Below, piece after piece: positions 1 through 7,828 of a DNA stretch of 64,000 nucleotides. The DNA is from Humibacillus xanthopallidus. GTDB taxonomy: Bacteria > Actinomycetota > Actinomycetes > Actinomycetales > Dermatophilaceae. Within the stretch, counting starts at the first letter, position 1. Every line of letters begins with the position of its first letter. Both the position numbers and the translations under genes were made by a program. The stretch spans positions 1,116,001-1,180,000 of the forward strand of contig NZ_VFPM01000002.1 in NCBI RefSeq assembly GCF_006716675.1, read 5' to 3'. The notes under the pieces are model-generated. The model saw nothing but the letters and a program-made list of their open reading frames with translations. It did not search any database and was not told the DNA's origin.

Positions 1-1041
1 GAGGCGCGCCGACACGACCGGCGCGATGAGCAGGCCGACCGCCACGGCCGCCGTGAGGATCGCGAGGTCTCGCGCAACCGCCCACCAGCCCAGGTGTCCC
101 AGCAGCCCCGCGCGCATCCGCGCCGAGCCGAACCACACGAGCGCGAAGACGACGAGGGCCACGAGCGCGTTGGGCTGGATGAGGGCGAGCCCGGGCAGCG
201 CGGCGGCGAAGCCGAGCCACTGCCCGACCCGACGGGAGCGCGCCGCCTGCAGCATGAGGGCCAGGGCGCCGGGCGTCAGGGCGGTGGCCATGAGGTTGGG
301 CCAGAGGACCCCCCAGCCGAGGAGGATCGTCGGGAACGACACGAAGGCCGCGGAGGCGAGCCCGCCGGCATACGTCACGAGTCGTGAGCTGCCGAGCGCA
401 TGCCGCACGAGGGCCACGCACCCGACCGGCCACACGACGGCAGCGAGCACGACGGTCGCGACGTTGGTGCCCGGCAGCACGTCGGCGACGCCCGGCAGCA
501 GGCTCGTCGCCACCCAGGCGTGGAAGCCGTTGGGGTAGAAGGTCGGGTTGGCGATCGAGAAGTTGCCCGTGTCGAGGAAGAGCGCGATCCGGTTGAGGTG
601 GTAGACGGCGTCGGGGCTGTCGACGAGCTCGTCGGGGCGCCCGATCGCGGGGAGGATCGTCACGAGCGCGATGAGCACGCCGATGGCGATCGCCCCGACG
701 ACGTCGGGCCGGGGTCGGCCGAGCAGACGGCGGCTGGGCGAGACGGTGGGCGCGCGGGTGCCTGCCCACCGAAGGGGGAGTCGGCCGACGAGGAGGCCGA
801 CACCCCACGCCGCTGCGAAGGCGAGAAGCGTGACGACGGCCAGCGTGGCGAGCCCCCAGGCGATGCCGACCCGCTGGGCGACGGTCGCGGCGGCGGCGAT
901 GAGCCCCACCGACACCGCCGGCGACACCGCGAGGGCCTCGAGCCCACGCGACCCGAGAGCGCGCACGACGAGCCAGCCGGGCAGGAAGAGCACCACGGTG
1001 AGGACGACGAACGCCGGGATCGTCTCCACCCATTGCGTCAT
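1..1041 (-). CDS. DUF6541-like polytopic membrane protein (3' part cut off)
   Basis: The frame stays open to the left window edge, so only the N-terminal 347 residues are visible. They are very hydrophobic with many membrane segments, beginning with one at about residues 9-25. Near residue 140 lies a soluble loop with the motif DSPDAVYHLNRI. This layout resembles the actinobacterial DUF6541 family of large integral membrane proteins, sometimes linked to envelope glycan transfer; its function is unknown. The ATG at 1041 is preferred over the ATG at 1050 because CAGAAT lies 7 nt upstream of it. It is divergent from rpsB. The family name is by recollection of motifs. Confidence 0.6.
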   Translation of the reverse strand, partial: MTQWVETIPAFVVLTVVLFLPGWLVVRALGSRGLEALAVSPAVSVGLIAAAATVAQRVGIAWGLATLAVVTLLAFAAAWGVGLLVGRLPLRWAGTRAPTVSPSRRLLGRPRPDVVGAIAIGVLIALVTILPAIGRPDELVDSPDAVYHLNRIALFLDTGNFSIANPTFYPNGFHAWVATSLLPGVADVLPGTNVATVVLAAVVWPVGCVALVRHALGSSRLVTYAGGLASAAFVSFPTILLGWGVLWPNLMATALTPGALALMLQAARSRRVGQWLGFAAALPGLALIQPNALVALVVFALVWFGSARMRAGLLGHLGWWAVARDLAILTAAVAVGLLIAPVVSARL

Positions 1042-1048
1042 GCCGGTC

Positions 1049-1054
1049 ATTCTG
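1049..1054 (-). promoter_or_regulatory. -10 hexamer, leaderless start of the DUF6541-like gene
   Basis: CAGAAT, 7 nt, then ATG at 1041 on the minus strand. No clear -35. Confidence 0.4.
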
Positions 1055-1244
1055 GTGGGTCGGCTCGATTTCTCCACAACCCGCTGCAGGTCGTAGGATG
1101 GCGGACGGTCACGTGTGCTCGTCGCACGGATCGAAATTCGCGCGTCTCCGACCGGGTCGACACCCGGGTCGCACCACGGCAGTCCCGCACCTCCACCGAG
1201 GGCGGGCGGGGTGCGTCGAGGCGCCAGGAGCGGCGTATGCCGTC

Positions 1245-1268
1245 GGGCCCGTCCGTCACGGACGGTCC
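1245..1268 (+). promoter_or_regulatory. Hairpin in the rpsB leader
   Basis: The arms GGGCCCGTCCG and CGGACGGTCCC pair over 10 of 11 positions around a TCA loop, about 50 nt before the rpsB start. rpsB leaders in other bacteria carry autoregulatory S2-binding structures; whether this hairpin does so is inference. Upstream, TAGGAT at 1094-1099 is a possible -10. Confidence 0.4.
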
Positions 1269-1319
1269 CGCCGCGCGCACGCAGACAACTGACAACCCAC
1301 GACACCAGGAGGACACGGC

Positions 1320-2276
1320 ATGGCCGTCGTCACCATGCGCCAGCTCCTCGAGAGCGGCGTCCACTTCGGGCACCAGACCCGTCGCTGGAACCCCAAGATG
1401 AAGCGCTTCATCATGACCGAGCGCAACGGCATCTACATCATCGACCTCCAGCAGTCGCTGACGTACATCAACAACGCCTACGAGTTCGTCAAGGAGACCG
1501 TCGCCCACGGCGGCACCATCCTCTTCGTCGGCACGAAGAAGCAGGCCCAGGAGCCCATCGCCGAGCAGGCGACGCGCGTCGGCATGCCATACGTCAACCA
1601 CCGCTGGCTCGGTGGCATGCTCACCAACTTCCAGACGATCTCCAAGCGCCTCACGCGCCTCAAGGAGCTCGAGGAGCTGAACTTCGACGACGTGGCCGGT
1701 TCCGGCTACACGAAGAAGGAGCTGCTCATCCTCAAGCGCGAGAAGGACAAGCTGGAGAAGACCCTCGGCGGCATCCGCACGATGGCCAAGGTCCCCTCGG
1801 CCGTCTGGATCGTCGACACGAAGAAGGAGCACCTCGCCGTCGACGAGGCGCGCAAGCTCGGCCTGCCCGTCATCGCGATCCTCGACACGAACTGCGACCC
1901 CGACGAGGTCGACTACAAGATCCCCGGCAACGACGACGCGATCCGCTCCGTCACGCTGCTGACGCGGGTCGTCGCCGACGCCGTCGCCGACGGTCTCATG
2001 CAGCGCTCGTCGGGCAAGTCGGGTGGCGACGCCCAGGCCGAGGAGCCGCTGGCCGAGTGGGAGCGCGAGCTCTACGCCGACGCCGCAGCCGCCACGACGC
2101 AGGCACCGGCCGGTGCCGCGGAGATCGATGCCGCCGAGGCCGCCGCCGAGGCGCCGGTCGAGACCCCCGTCGAGACGCCGGCCCCCGAGGTCGCCGCCGA
2201 GATCGCGGTCGATGCCCCGGCTGCCGAGGTCACCGAGGCTCCTGCCGCCGAGGCCGAGGTCGCCGAGCAGGCCTGA
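1320..2276 (+). CDS. rpsB: 30S ribosomal protein S2
   Basis: Structural protein of the small ribosomal subunit, needed late in 30S assembly. The N-terminus reads [20 protein letters not shown], the classic S2 opening, and the S2 fold continues to about residue 230. A tail of about 80 residues rich in Ala, Glu, Val and Pro follows, as in many actinobacterial S2 proteins, giving 318 residues in all. AGGAGG at 1307-1312 sits 7 nt before the ATG. tsf follows after 61 nt, the usual rpsB-tsf operon. Confidence 0.98.
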   Translation: MAVVTMRQLLESGVHFGHQTRRWNPKMKRFIMTERNGIYIIDLQQSLTYINNAYEFVKETVAHGGTILFVGTKKQAQEPIAEQATRVGMPYVNHRWLGGMLTNFQTISKRLTRLKELEELNFDDVAGSGYTKKELLILKREKDKLEKTLGGIRTMAKVPSAVWIVDTKKEHLAVDEARKLGLPVIAILDTNCDPDEVDYKIPGNDDAIRSVTLLTRVVADAVADGLMQRSSGKSGGDAQAEEPLAEWERELYADAAAATTQAPAGAAEIDAAEAAAEAPVETPVETPAPEVAAEIAVDAPAAEVTEAPAAEAEVAEQA

Positions 2277-2337
2277 GCCCCTCGCGGCCAGCCCTTGTCG
2301 AGACATACACACACGGACGAAAAGAGCGATACAGAGC

Positions 2338-3165
2338 ATGGCGAACTACACCGCCGCTGACATCAAGGCACTGCGCGAGCAGACCGGCGCCGGCATGATG
2401 GACGTCAAGAAGGCGCTCGACGAGGCCGACGGCGACCGCGCCAAGGCTGTCGAGATCCTGCGCGTCAAGGGCCTCAAGGGCGTCACGAAGCGTGAGGGCC
2501 GTTCGGCCTCCAACGGCCTCGTGGCGGCCAAGGCCGGCGACGGCGTCGGCACCATGGTCGAGGTCAACTGCGAGACGGACTTCGTCGCCAAGGGCGAGAA
2601 GTTCATCGCCCTCGCCGACCAGGTGCTGGCGCTGGCGGTTGCCGCCGAGGCCACCGACGCCGACTCGCTCCTCAAGAGCACGCTCGACGACGGCAAGACC
2701 GTCCAGGAGCTGCTCGACGAGGCCAACGCCACCATCGGCGAGAAGATCGAGGTGCGCCGCGTGGCCCGCCTCGAGGGCAACAAGGTCGTCTCCTACCTCC
2801 ACAAGACGAGCCCCGACCTGCCCGCGCAGATCGGCGTCCTCGTCGCGCTCGAGGGTGACGAGGCCGTGGGCCGCGACGTCGCGATGCACATCGCCGCGTT
2901 CAGCCCCACGGTCCTCACCCGCGAGGAGGTCCCGGCCGAGACGGTCGAGAACGAGCGTCGCGTCGCCGAGGCCACGGCGAAGGAGGAGGGCAAGCCCGAG
3001 GCTGCCCTGCCCCGCATCGTCGAGGGTCGCGTCAACGGCTACTTCAAGGAGAACGTCCTGCTCGAGCAGCCGTTCGCCAAGGAGCCCAAGAAGACCGTCG
3101 CCAAGGTGCTCGAGGAGGGCGGCGCCACGGCGAAGTCCTTCGCGCGCTTCCGCGTCGGCCAGTGA
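2338..3165 (+). CDS. tsf: Elongation factor Ts
   Basis: Nucleotide exchange factor that regenerates EF-Tu-GTP in translation. The protein has 275 residues, typical of the family. It carries the N-terminal UBA-like region (ANYTAADIKALREQTGAGMM) and the EF-Tu contact motif CETDFVAKGEKF near residue 80. The ATG at 2338 is chosen because the S2-like homology of EF-Ts begins exactly there; the ribosome-binding site is weak (purine-rich AAAAGAGCG). It is cotranscribed with rpsB and followed by a strong hairpin. Confidence 0.98.
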   Translation: MANYTAADIKALREQTGAGMMDVKKALDEADGDRAKAVEILRVKGLKGVTKREGRSASNGLVAAKAGDGVGTMVEVNCETDFVAKGEKFIALADQVLALAVAAEATDADSLLKSTLDDGKTVQELLDEANATIGEKIEVRRVARLEGNKVVSYLHKTSPDLPAQIGVLVALEGDEAVGRDVAMHIAAFSPTVLTREEVPAETVENERRVAEATAKEEGKPEAALPRIVEGRVNGYFKENVLLEQPFAKEPKKTVAKVLEEGGATAKSFARFRVGQ

Positions 3166-3217
3166 GGACACCCCTCACGCACCTTTCGTAGCGCCAACCC
3201 GCGCATCACGACGACGT

Positions 3218-3248
3218 ATGCCGGTCGCCCCCTCGGGGCGGCCGGCAT
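3218..3248 (+). terminator. Terminator after tsf
   Basis: The arms ATGCCGG-TCGCCCC and GGGGCGG-CCGGCAT enclose a CTC loop, giving a nearly perfect 14-bp GC-rich stem. There is no T-run, as is common in high-GC actinobacteria. The left arm contains one of the repeated GTATGCCG octamers. Confidence 0.7.
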
Positions 3249-3285
3249 CGTTGCGTCCCAAGCACATTGACCTGAGGAGGGCCGC

Positions 3286-3885
3286 ATGGCCACCGACACG
3301 CGAATCGCCCCGGCGGACACCGACGGTCCGTTGACGGTCTCGATCACCCGACGGGTGCGTCCGCAGGACGAGCTGCTCATGCAGGCCTGGGTGCACGCGG
3401 GCACCTCGATGGCTGAGCGCTTCGACGGCTTCCTCGGCGCCGGTTGGGTCCGGTCGGGTGAGCAGGACTGGCACATGCTCTACCGCTTCGACTCGCGGGC
3501 GCACCTCGACGCCTGGGAGCGGTCGACGGAGCGGATGCGTTGGCTCCGCTCGGCGGCCGACCTCGTCGAGCACCGTCGCACCGAGTACCGCACGGGCATC
3601 GAGGGGTGGTTCGACGAGCCGGAGACGCGTTCCATCCCTGACGTGACGGAGTCGCCCACCGCGGCGGCGGTGCCCCCGCCGAGGTGGAAGCAGGCGACGG
3701 TCATCTGGCTCGCCTTCTTCCCGACGAGCCTCGCGCTCACCGTCCTGCTGGCACCCGTGAGCGCAGGCTGGCCGGTCGTGCTGCGCGTGCTCGTCTCGAC
3801 GCTCGTCGCGACCCCGTGGATGACGTACGTCTTCCTGCCCTTCGTCACCCGACTATGCGGGCGCTGGCTCAGAGCCGCGGGCTGA
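3286..3885 (+). CDS. Antibiotic-biosynthesis-monooxygenase-like protein with C-terminal membrane anchor
   Basis: 199 residues. Residues ~15-105 look like a dimeric alpha-beta barrel (ABM superfamily, COG3224-like): ITRRVRPQDELLMQAWV then FLGAGWVRSGEQDWHMLYRF. Two membrane segments follow (about residues 137-155 and 160-185). Members are linked to oxidation or breakdown of small organic compounds, but the catalytic role here is unknown. AGGAGG at about 3274-3279 supports the ATG at 3286. The 3' end overlaps the convergent amidase gene by 17 nt. Confidence 0.6.
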   Translation: MATDTRIAPADTDGPLTVSITRRVRPQDELLMQAWVHAGTSMAERFDGFLGAGWVRSGEQDWHMLYRFDSRAHLDAWERSTERMRWLRSAADLVEHRRTEYRTGIEGWFDEPETRSIPDVTESPTAAAVPPPRWKQATVIWLAFFPTSLALTVLLAPVSAGWPVVLRVLVSTLVATPWMTYVFLPFVTRLCGRWLRAAG

Positions 3886-5407
3886 CCCTCGCGTGGGTCG
3901 CCGCCTCGAGAGCGCCCGCCCAGCGCAGCACGTGGGCGTCGGCCCCCCGCCGGCCGATGAGCGTGGCGCCGACCGGCATACCGCTCGACCGGAGGCCCAG
4001 GGGCACGGTCACGGCGGGGTGTCCGGCGCTGGCGTAGAAGGGGGAGTGGACGTTCGACAGGGACAGGAGCACGTCGGCGCCGACCCGCTCGAAGGCCTCG
4101 TCGAGCAGCTGTCGTGAGCGCTCGACGAGGGCCGCGGCGGCCGCGGCGTGTGCCTCGGCAGTGGTGCGGCGCACGGCGGCGAGGCTGACGAGGGTCTGCC
4201 CCCGGGGGATGCGGCGCTCGGGGTCGGCGAGGCCGAGACGCTGCAGCTCGGCCACGGATGCCGGTCCTCCCGCGGCGGCCACGGCAGCCATCGTCTCGTG
4301 CGAGAGCCCGCCGAGCACCACGGCCAGGAGCTCCTTCTCGACCGAGGACGTCGTCCTCGCGTCAGCCACCTCCACCTCGACGCAGGTCGCTCCGACCGCC
4401 TCCAGCGCGGCTGCGGCCCGGTCGAGCAGGGCGGCGTTGTCGGTCGTGTCCTCGAGGGCGCTGCGCTGGCGCACGACCTCGGCCCGGAGCACCCCGACCC
4501 GCGAGCCCGGCAGACCGCCCGGTTCGCCCGACTCGACGCGGACCGCCCCGCCGGTCATCGCCTCGAGCAGGTCGGCCGCGTCGGCCACGGTGCGGGCGAC
4601 GGGCCCGGCGTCGTCCTGGGTGGAGACGAGCGGCACGATGCCCGTGCCGGGAACGAACCCGTGGGTGGGCTTCATGCCGACGACGCCGTTGAAGGACGCA
4701 GGCGCGAGGAGCGAGCCCGAGGTCTCGGTGCCGATGCCCACGACAGCAAGGCCGGCGGCGACGGCGACAGCCGTGCCGCTGCTCGAGCCGCCGGGTGAGA
4801 AGTCGGGGCCGTAGGGGTTGGCGGACTGACCCCCGACGGCGCTGACGCCGGGGGTGGTCGACACCGCGCCGGCGAGCTCGGAGAGGTTGTTCGTGCCGAG
4901 CAGGACCGCCCCCGCCTCGCGGACGGCAGCGACCACGGCAGCGTCGCCGTCGGCCACGTGCTCGGCGAGCGAGAACGTGCCCGCCGTCGTGTGCAGCGGA
5001 CCCGCGGTCGCGATGTTGTCCTTCACCGTCAGGGGTATGCCGTCCAGCCGGCCTCGCGAGGCACCCGCGGCACGTCGTTCGTCCGACTCACGTGCCTCGT
5101 CGAGAGCATGTGGGTTGAGCTCGATGATGCTCCGGAGCCGGTCGTCGTGGGCCCGGACCCGGGCGAGGTGGTGCAGCAACAGGTCGCGTGCGGTGAGCGA
5201 TCGGGAGTCGAGCGCCCTTGCGAGAGAGGCAATGTCGGCTCCGTCGACCAGGGCGCTGACCCGGTCGGCGTCCGTGCTGGAGAGGGCCGCCAGTGCGGCC
5301 TCGAAGGGAGCGAAGTCGAGAGGACGGAGCCGCTCGGGTGTCGTGACCCGTCGTGCCGCGCGCCTCGACGCAATGACGGAGCGGGCGGCGTCGAGGTATG
5401 CGGGCAC
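3869..5407 (-). CDS. Amidase signature family hydrolase
   Basis: 512 residues, normal for amidase-signature enzymes that hydrolyse carboxamides. The Ser-cisSer-Lys triad is visible: catalytic Lys in IPLTVKDNIATAG, cis-Ser in SPGGSSSGTAVAVAAG, nucleophile Ser in GTETSGSLLAPAS. The substrate cannot be read from sequence. The GTG at 5407 is chosen because TACAGT lies 6 nt upstream. In Mycobacterium tuberculosis an amidase gene (amiC) also follows rpsB-tsf, so this neighbour may be ancestral rather than newly acquired. Divergent from the sulfide operon. Confidence 0.88.
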   Translation of the reverse strand: MPAYLDAARSVIASRRAARRVTTPERLRPLDFAPFEAALAALSSTDADRVSALVDGADIASLARALDSRSLTARDLLLHHLARVRAHDDRLRSIIELNPHALDEARESDERRAAGASRGRLDGIPLTVKDNIATAGPLHTTAGTFSLAEHVADGDAAVVAAVREAGAVLLGTNNLSELAGAVSTTPGVSAVGGQSANPYGPDFSPGGSSSGTAVAVAAGLAVVGIGTETSGSLLAPASFNGVVGMKPTHGFVPGTGIVPLVSTQDDAGPVARTVADAADLLEAMTGGAVRVESGEPGGLPGSRVGVLRAEVVRQRSALEDTTDNAALLDRAAAALEAVGATCVEVEVADARTTSSVEKELLAVVLGGLSHETMAAVAAAGGPASVAELQRLGLADPERRIPRGQTLVSLAAVRRTTAEAHAAAAAALVERSRQLLDEAFERVGADVLLSLSNVHSPFYASAGHPAVTVPLGLRSSGMPVGATLIGRRGADAHVLRWAGALEAATHARVSPRL

Positions 5408-5413
5408 GGTCGA

Positions 5414-5419
5414 ACTGTA
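5414..5419 (-). promoter_or_regulatory. -10 hexamer of the amidase gene
   Basis: TACAGT, 6 nt, then GTG at 5407 on the minus strand. Confidence 0.45.
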
Positions 5420-5509
5420 GTGCCCGGGTGAGCGTGTCGCAGGGTGCGGAGGCGCCCCCGGTGTCTGCACGGTCACACTCCCGCTGTCTCGTGGGTCACA
5501 GCGTTCACA

Positions 5510-5523
5510 TACCCATGGGGGTA
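5510..5523 (+). promoter_or_regulatory. CsoR/CstR-type operator before the sulfide operon
   Basis: TACCCATGGGGGTA is an exact TACCC-N4-GGGTA inverted repeat, the pattern bound by CsoR-family repressors, which include copper sensors and the persulfide sensor CstR. It overlaps the predicted -10 (TACCGT, 5522-5527), so binding would block transcription. Control by a persulfide-sensing CsoR-like protein is inferred from the sulfide genes downstream; no regulator gene is in the window. Confidence 0.55.
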
Positions 5524-5527
5524 CCGT
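5522..5527 (+). promoter_or_regulatory. -10 hexamer of the sqr operon
   Basis: TACCGT, 7 nt, then ATG at 5535. Its first two bases are the last two of the TACCC-N4-GGGTA repeat. Confidence 0.45.
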
Positions 5528-5534
5528 CGGGAAC

Positions 5535-6791
5535 ATGACCACCACACAGAAGTCCTTGGTGGTGCTGGGCGCTGGAACGGCCGGAACCATGGTCGCGAAC
5601 AAGCTCCGACACCGCCTGTCGAAGAGTGACTGGAAGATCACGGTCGTCGACAAGAACGACATCCATGACTACCAGCCCGGCTACCTGTTCATCCCCTTCG
5701 GCATGAACACTCCAGACCAGATCCGCAAGAGCAAGCACGCCTTCATCCACGACGGCATCGAGCTCGTCCTCGCTGACATCGACCGTGTCGACGCCGAGGC
5801 GAAGTCCGTCTCGCTCACGGACGGGCGGACGCTGACCTACGACTACCTCGTCATCGCCTCCGGCACCTCCCCGCGGCCGGACCAGACGCCCGGAATGCTC
5901 GGCGACGAGTGGCACAAGTCCGTGGGCGAGTTCTACACGTACGAGGGCTCGGTCGCGTTGCGTGACGCCCTCGACGCCTTCACCGGCGGGCGTCTCGTCG
6001 TGCACATCACCGAGCTCCCCTTCAAGTGCCCGGTCGCCCCGCTCGAGTTCACCTTCCTCGCCGACGACTACCTCAAAGGCCGTGGGTTGCGCGACCGGAC
6101 CGAGATCGTCTTCGTCACGCCCCTCGACGGCGCCTTCACCAAGCCGGTGGCGAGCAAGGAGCTGGGCCACCTGCTCAAGGAGCGCGGCGTCACCGTCGAG
6201 ACGGACTTCATGGTCGAGAACATCGACCAGGAGCGCAAGGTCCTCATCTCCTACGACGAGCGAGAGGTCGCCTACGACCAGCTCGTGACGATCCCGCTCA
6301 ACATGGGCGCCGACTTCGTGGCCCGCTCGGGCCTCGGTGACGACCTCAACTACGTGCCTGTCGACAAGCACACGTCGCAGTCCACGCAGTACCCGGAGAT
6401 CTTCGCCCTCGGCGACGCGAGCAACATCCCGACCTCCAAGGCCGGATCGGTCGCGCACTTCTCCGTCGAGGTCTTCGTCGAGAACTTCCTCGAGCTCGTG
6501 GCCGGCAAGCCCATGACGCACTCGTTCGACGGGCACGCCAACTGCTTCGTCGAGTCGGGCCAGGGCAAGGCCCTGCTCCTCGACTTCAACTACGACACCG
6601 AGCCGCTCACCGGCACGTTCCCCATCGCGAAGATCGGCCCGATGACCCTGCTCAAGGAGTCGCGCGCCAACCACGTCGGCAAGCTCGCCTTCCGGCACGT
6701 CTACTGGAACGTGCTCCTGCCCGGCCGACCGATCGGCCTCCCCGCCCAGATGTCCATGACCGGCAAGATCCCGGCCGACGCCACAGTCTGA
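5535..6791 (+). CDS. sqr: Sulfide:quinone oxidoreductase-type flavoprotein
   Basis: 418-residue FAD protein expected to oxidise sulfide to persulfide or sulfane sulfur and pass electrons to the quinone pool at the membrane. It opens with a dinucleotide-binding GxGxxG (VVLGAGTAGTMVAN) and has a second FAD motif, EIFALGDAS, near residue 290. Two conserved-looking cysteines, in FKCPVAP (near 165) and ANCFVESGQGKA (near 337), match the redox pair of SQRs and separate it from plain NADH dehydrogenases. It heads an operon with DsrC- and DsrE2-like genes, which supports the sulfur role. Exact SQR subtype is uncertain. Confidence 0.85.
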   Translation: MTTTQKSLVVLGAGTAGTMVANKLRHRLSKSDWKITVVDKNDIHDYQPGYLFIPFGMNTPDQIRKSKHAFIHDGIELVLADIDRVDAEAKSVSLTDGRTLTYDYLVIASGTSPRPDQTPGMLGDEWHKSVGEFYTYEGSVALRDALDAFTGGRLVVHITELPFKCPVAPLEFTFLADDYLKGRGLRDRTEIVFVTPLDGAFTKPVASKELGHLLKERGVTVETDFMVENIDQERKVLISYDEREVAYDQLVTIPLNMGADFVARSGLGDDLNYVPVDKHTSQSTQYPEIFALGDASNIPTSKAGSVAHFSVEVFVENFLELVAGKPMTHSFDGHANCFVESGQGKALLLDFNYDTEPLTGTFPIAKIGPMTLLKESRANHVGKLAFRHVYWNVLLPGRPIGLPAQMSMTGKIPADATV

Positions 6792-6806
6792 AAGGACCGA
6801 ATTCCC

Positions 6807-7121
6807 ATGCCCAGCACGACCATTGCCGGCCGCCAGATCAACGTCAACGACGAGGGCTTCCTCGTTGACCCGGACGACTGGACCGAGGAGCTCGGCGCCG
6901 AGTTCGCCCGCCTCATCGGTGTCGAGATGACCGAGGACCACTGGAAGCTCGTCAACTACCTCCGCCAGGACTACAGGGCCCAGGGCGAGACCCCTACCCT
7001 CCGTCGCGTCAGCACCCAGACGGGGATGCCGGTCAAGCAGCTCTTCACCCTGTTCCCCGGCAAGCCGGCCAAGAAGATGGCCTACGTCGCCGGTGTGCCC
7101 AAGCCGAAGGGCTGCGTCTGA
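6807..7121 (+). CDS. DsrC/TusE-family sulfur carrier protein
   Basis: 104 residues. The fold region (VDPDDWTEELGAEFARLIG, MTEDHWKLVNYLR) and the C-terminal arm ending PKPKGCV identify the DsrC/TusE/DsvC family, which carries sulfur on the penultimate Cys. The second cysteine that dissimilatory DsrC has about ten residues upstream is absent: the position reads KKMAYVAG. It is therefore closer to a TusE-like one-cysteine carrier. It starts 15 nt after sqr. A role in receiving sulfur from SQR or from DsrE2 is inferred. Confidence 0.88.
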   Translation: MPSTTIAGRQINVNDEGFLVDPDDWTEELGAEFARLIGVEMTEDHWKLVNYLRQDYRAQGETPTLRRVSTQTGMPVKQLFTLFPGKPAKKMAYVAGVPKPKGCV

Positions 7122-7181
7122 GCCAGCGCGCTCGCACCGACCAGCCTCTCCCACCACACCGAAAGACCTGAGGAGCACGAC

Positions 7182-7709
7182 ATGACCACCATCGACCACG
7201 ACGTCCAGACCGAGACGCCGTTCGTCCCGTCCTTCGACACCCCGTCGGAGGAGGGCCGCAAGCTCGCCATCATCTGCAGCAAGGGCACCCTCGACATGGC
7301 CTACCCGGGCCTCATCCTCGGCAACGCCGCGCTCGGCGAGGGCATCGAGACCCACCTGTTCTTCACCTTCTGGGGCTTCGACATGATCAACAAGAAGACC
7401 CAGAGCAGCCTCAAGGCCACGTTGCTCGGCAACACCGCGATGCACATGCCCCAGGGCCTGGGCGGCATTCCGGGAATGACCCACCTCGCCACGTCTCAGC
7501 TCAAGAAGGCCATCGCCGAGCTCGACATTCCCGAGGTGCCCGACTTCCTCGACCAGATCGTCGCGTCAGGTGGTCACCTGTGGGCGTGTCGACTGTCTGC
7601 GGACATGAACCATCTGACGGAGGCGGACCTGCGTGACGATGTCGAAGGCATCATCTCGGCGTCCGACTTCATCGAGATGACCGCAGGCGCCCAGCTGCTC
7701 TTCATCTGA
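7182..7709 (+). CDS. DsrE2-like sulfurtransferase (DsrE/DsrF family)
   Basis: 175 residues. The sequence GRKLAIICSKGTLDMA followed by THLFFTFWGFDMINKK is the hallmark of the DsrE_2 subfamily. A Cys in HLWACRLSADM (near residue 136) is the likely sulfur-binding residue. Such proteins shuttle sulfane sulfur between partners such as TusA, DsrC and rhodaneses in the cytoplasm. It is the third gene of the sqr operon, after a 60-nt gap with GAGG before the ATG. No dsrAB, hdr, tusA or rhodanese gene is in the window. Confidence 0.85.
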   Translation: MTTIDHDVQTETPFVPSFDTPSEEGRKLAIICSKGTLDMAYPGLILGNAALGEGIETHLFFTFWGFDMINKKTQSSLKATLLGNTAMHMPQGLGGIPGMTHLATSQLKKAIAELDIPEVPDFLDQIVASGGHLWACRLSADMNHLTEADLRDDVEGIISASDFIEMTAGAQLLFI

Positions 7710-7726
7710 GGCAGCCGGGGTCTGGA

Positions 7727-7757
7727 CGGCCCGGAGCGGTGCACCCGCCCCGGGCCG
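7727..7757 (+). terminator. Terminator of the sulfide operon
   Basis: The arms CGGCCCGG and CCGGGCCG pair perfectly, with an inner GCGG/CCGC stem and a small apical loop. It starts 18 nt after the DsrE2 stop and separates the operon from the two-component genes. Confidence 0.65.
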
Positions 7758-7815
7758 CTTCGCGTCTTCACAGGATCTCCACACGTCGCACGCGCCCGCT
7801 GCCGCAGCCCGCTCC

Positions 7816-7821
7816 TAGGCT
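7816..7821 (+). promoter_or_regulatory. -10 hexamer of the response regulator gene
   Basis: TAGGCT, 7 nt, then ATG at 7829. Confidence 0.45.
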
Positions 7822-7828
7822 CGAGGAC

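Noticed and set aside
1048..1050. ATG at 1050 as start of the DUF6541-like gene
   Set aside because: Only three codons upstream of the ATG at 1041, which alone has a well-spaced -10 hexamer.
400..1401. 333-codon + strand frame near the left edge
   Set aside because: Highly charged, repeat-like translation; the minus strand here encodes a coherent membrane protein instead.
1047..2339. 430-codon minus-strand frame opposite rpsB
   Set aside because: Low-complexity Leu/Gly/Asp/Arg composition of the kind produced by the antisense of a high-GC gene; rpsB on the + strand is certain.
5535..6791. Type II NADH dehydrogenase instead of SQR
   Set aside because: The two placed cysteines and the DsrC/DsrE2 neighbours fit SQR; a type II NADH dehydrogenase would not need them.
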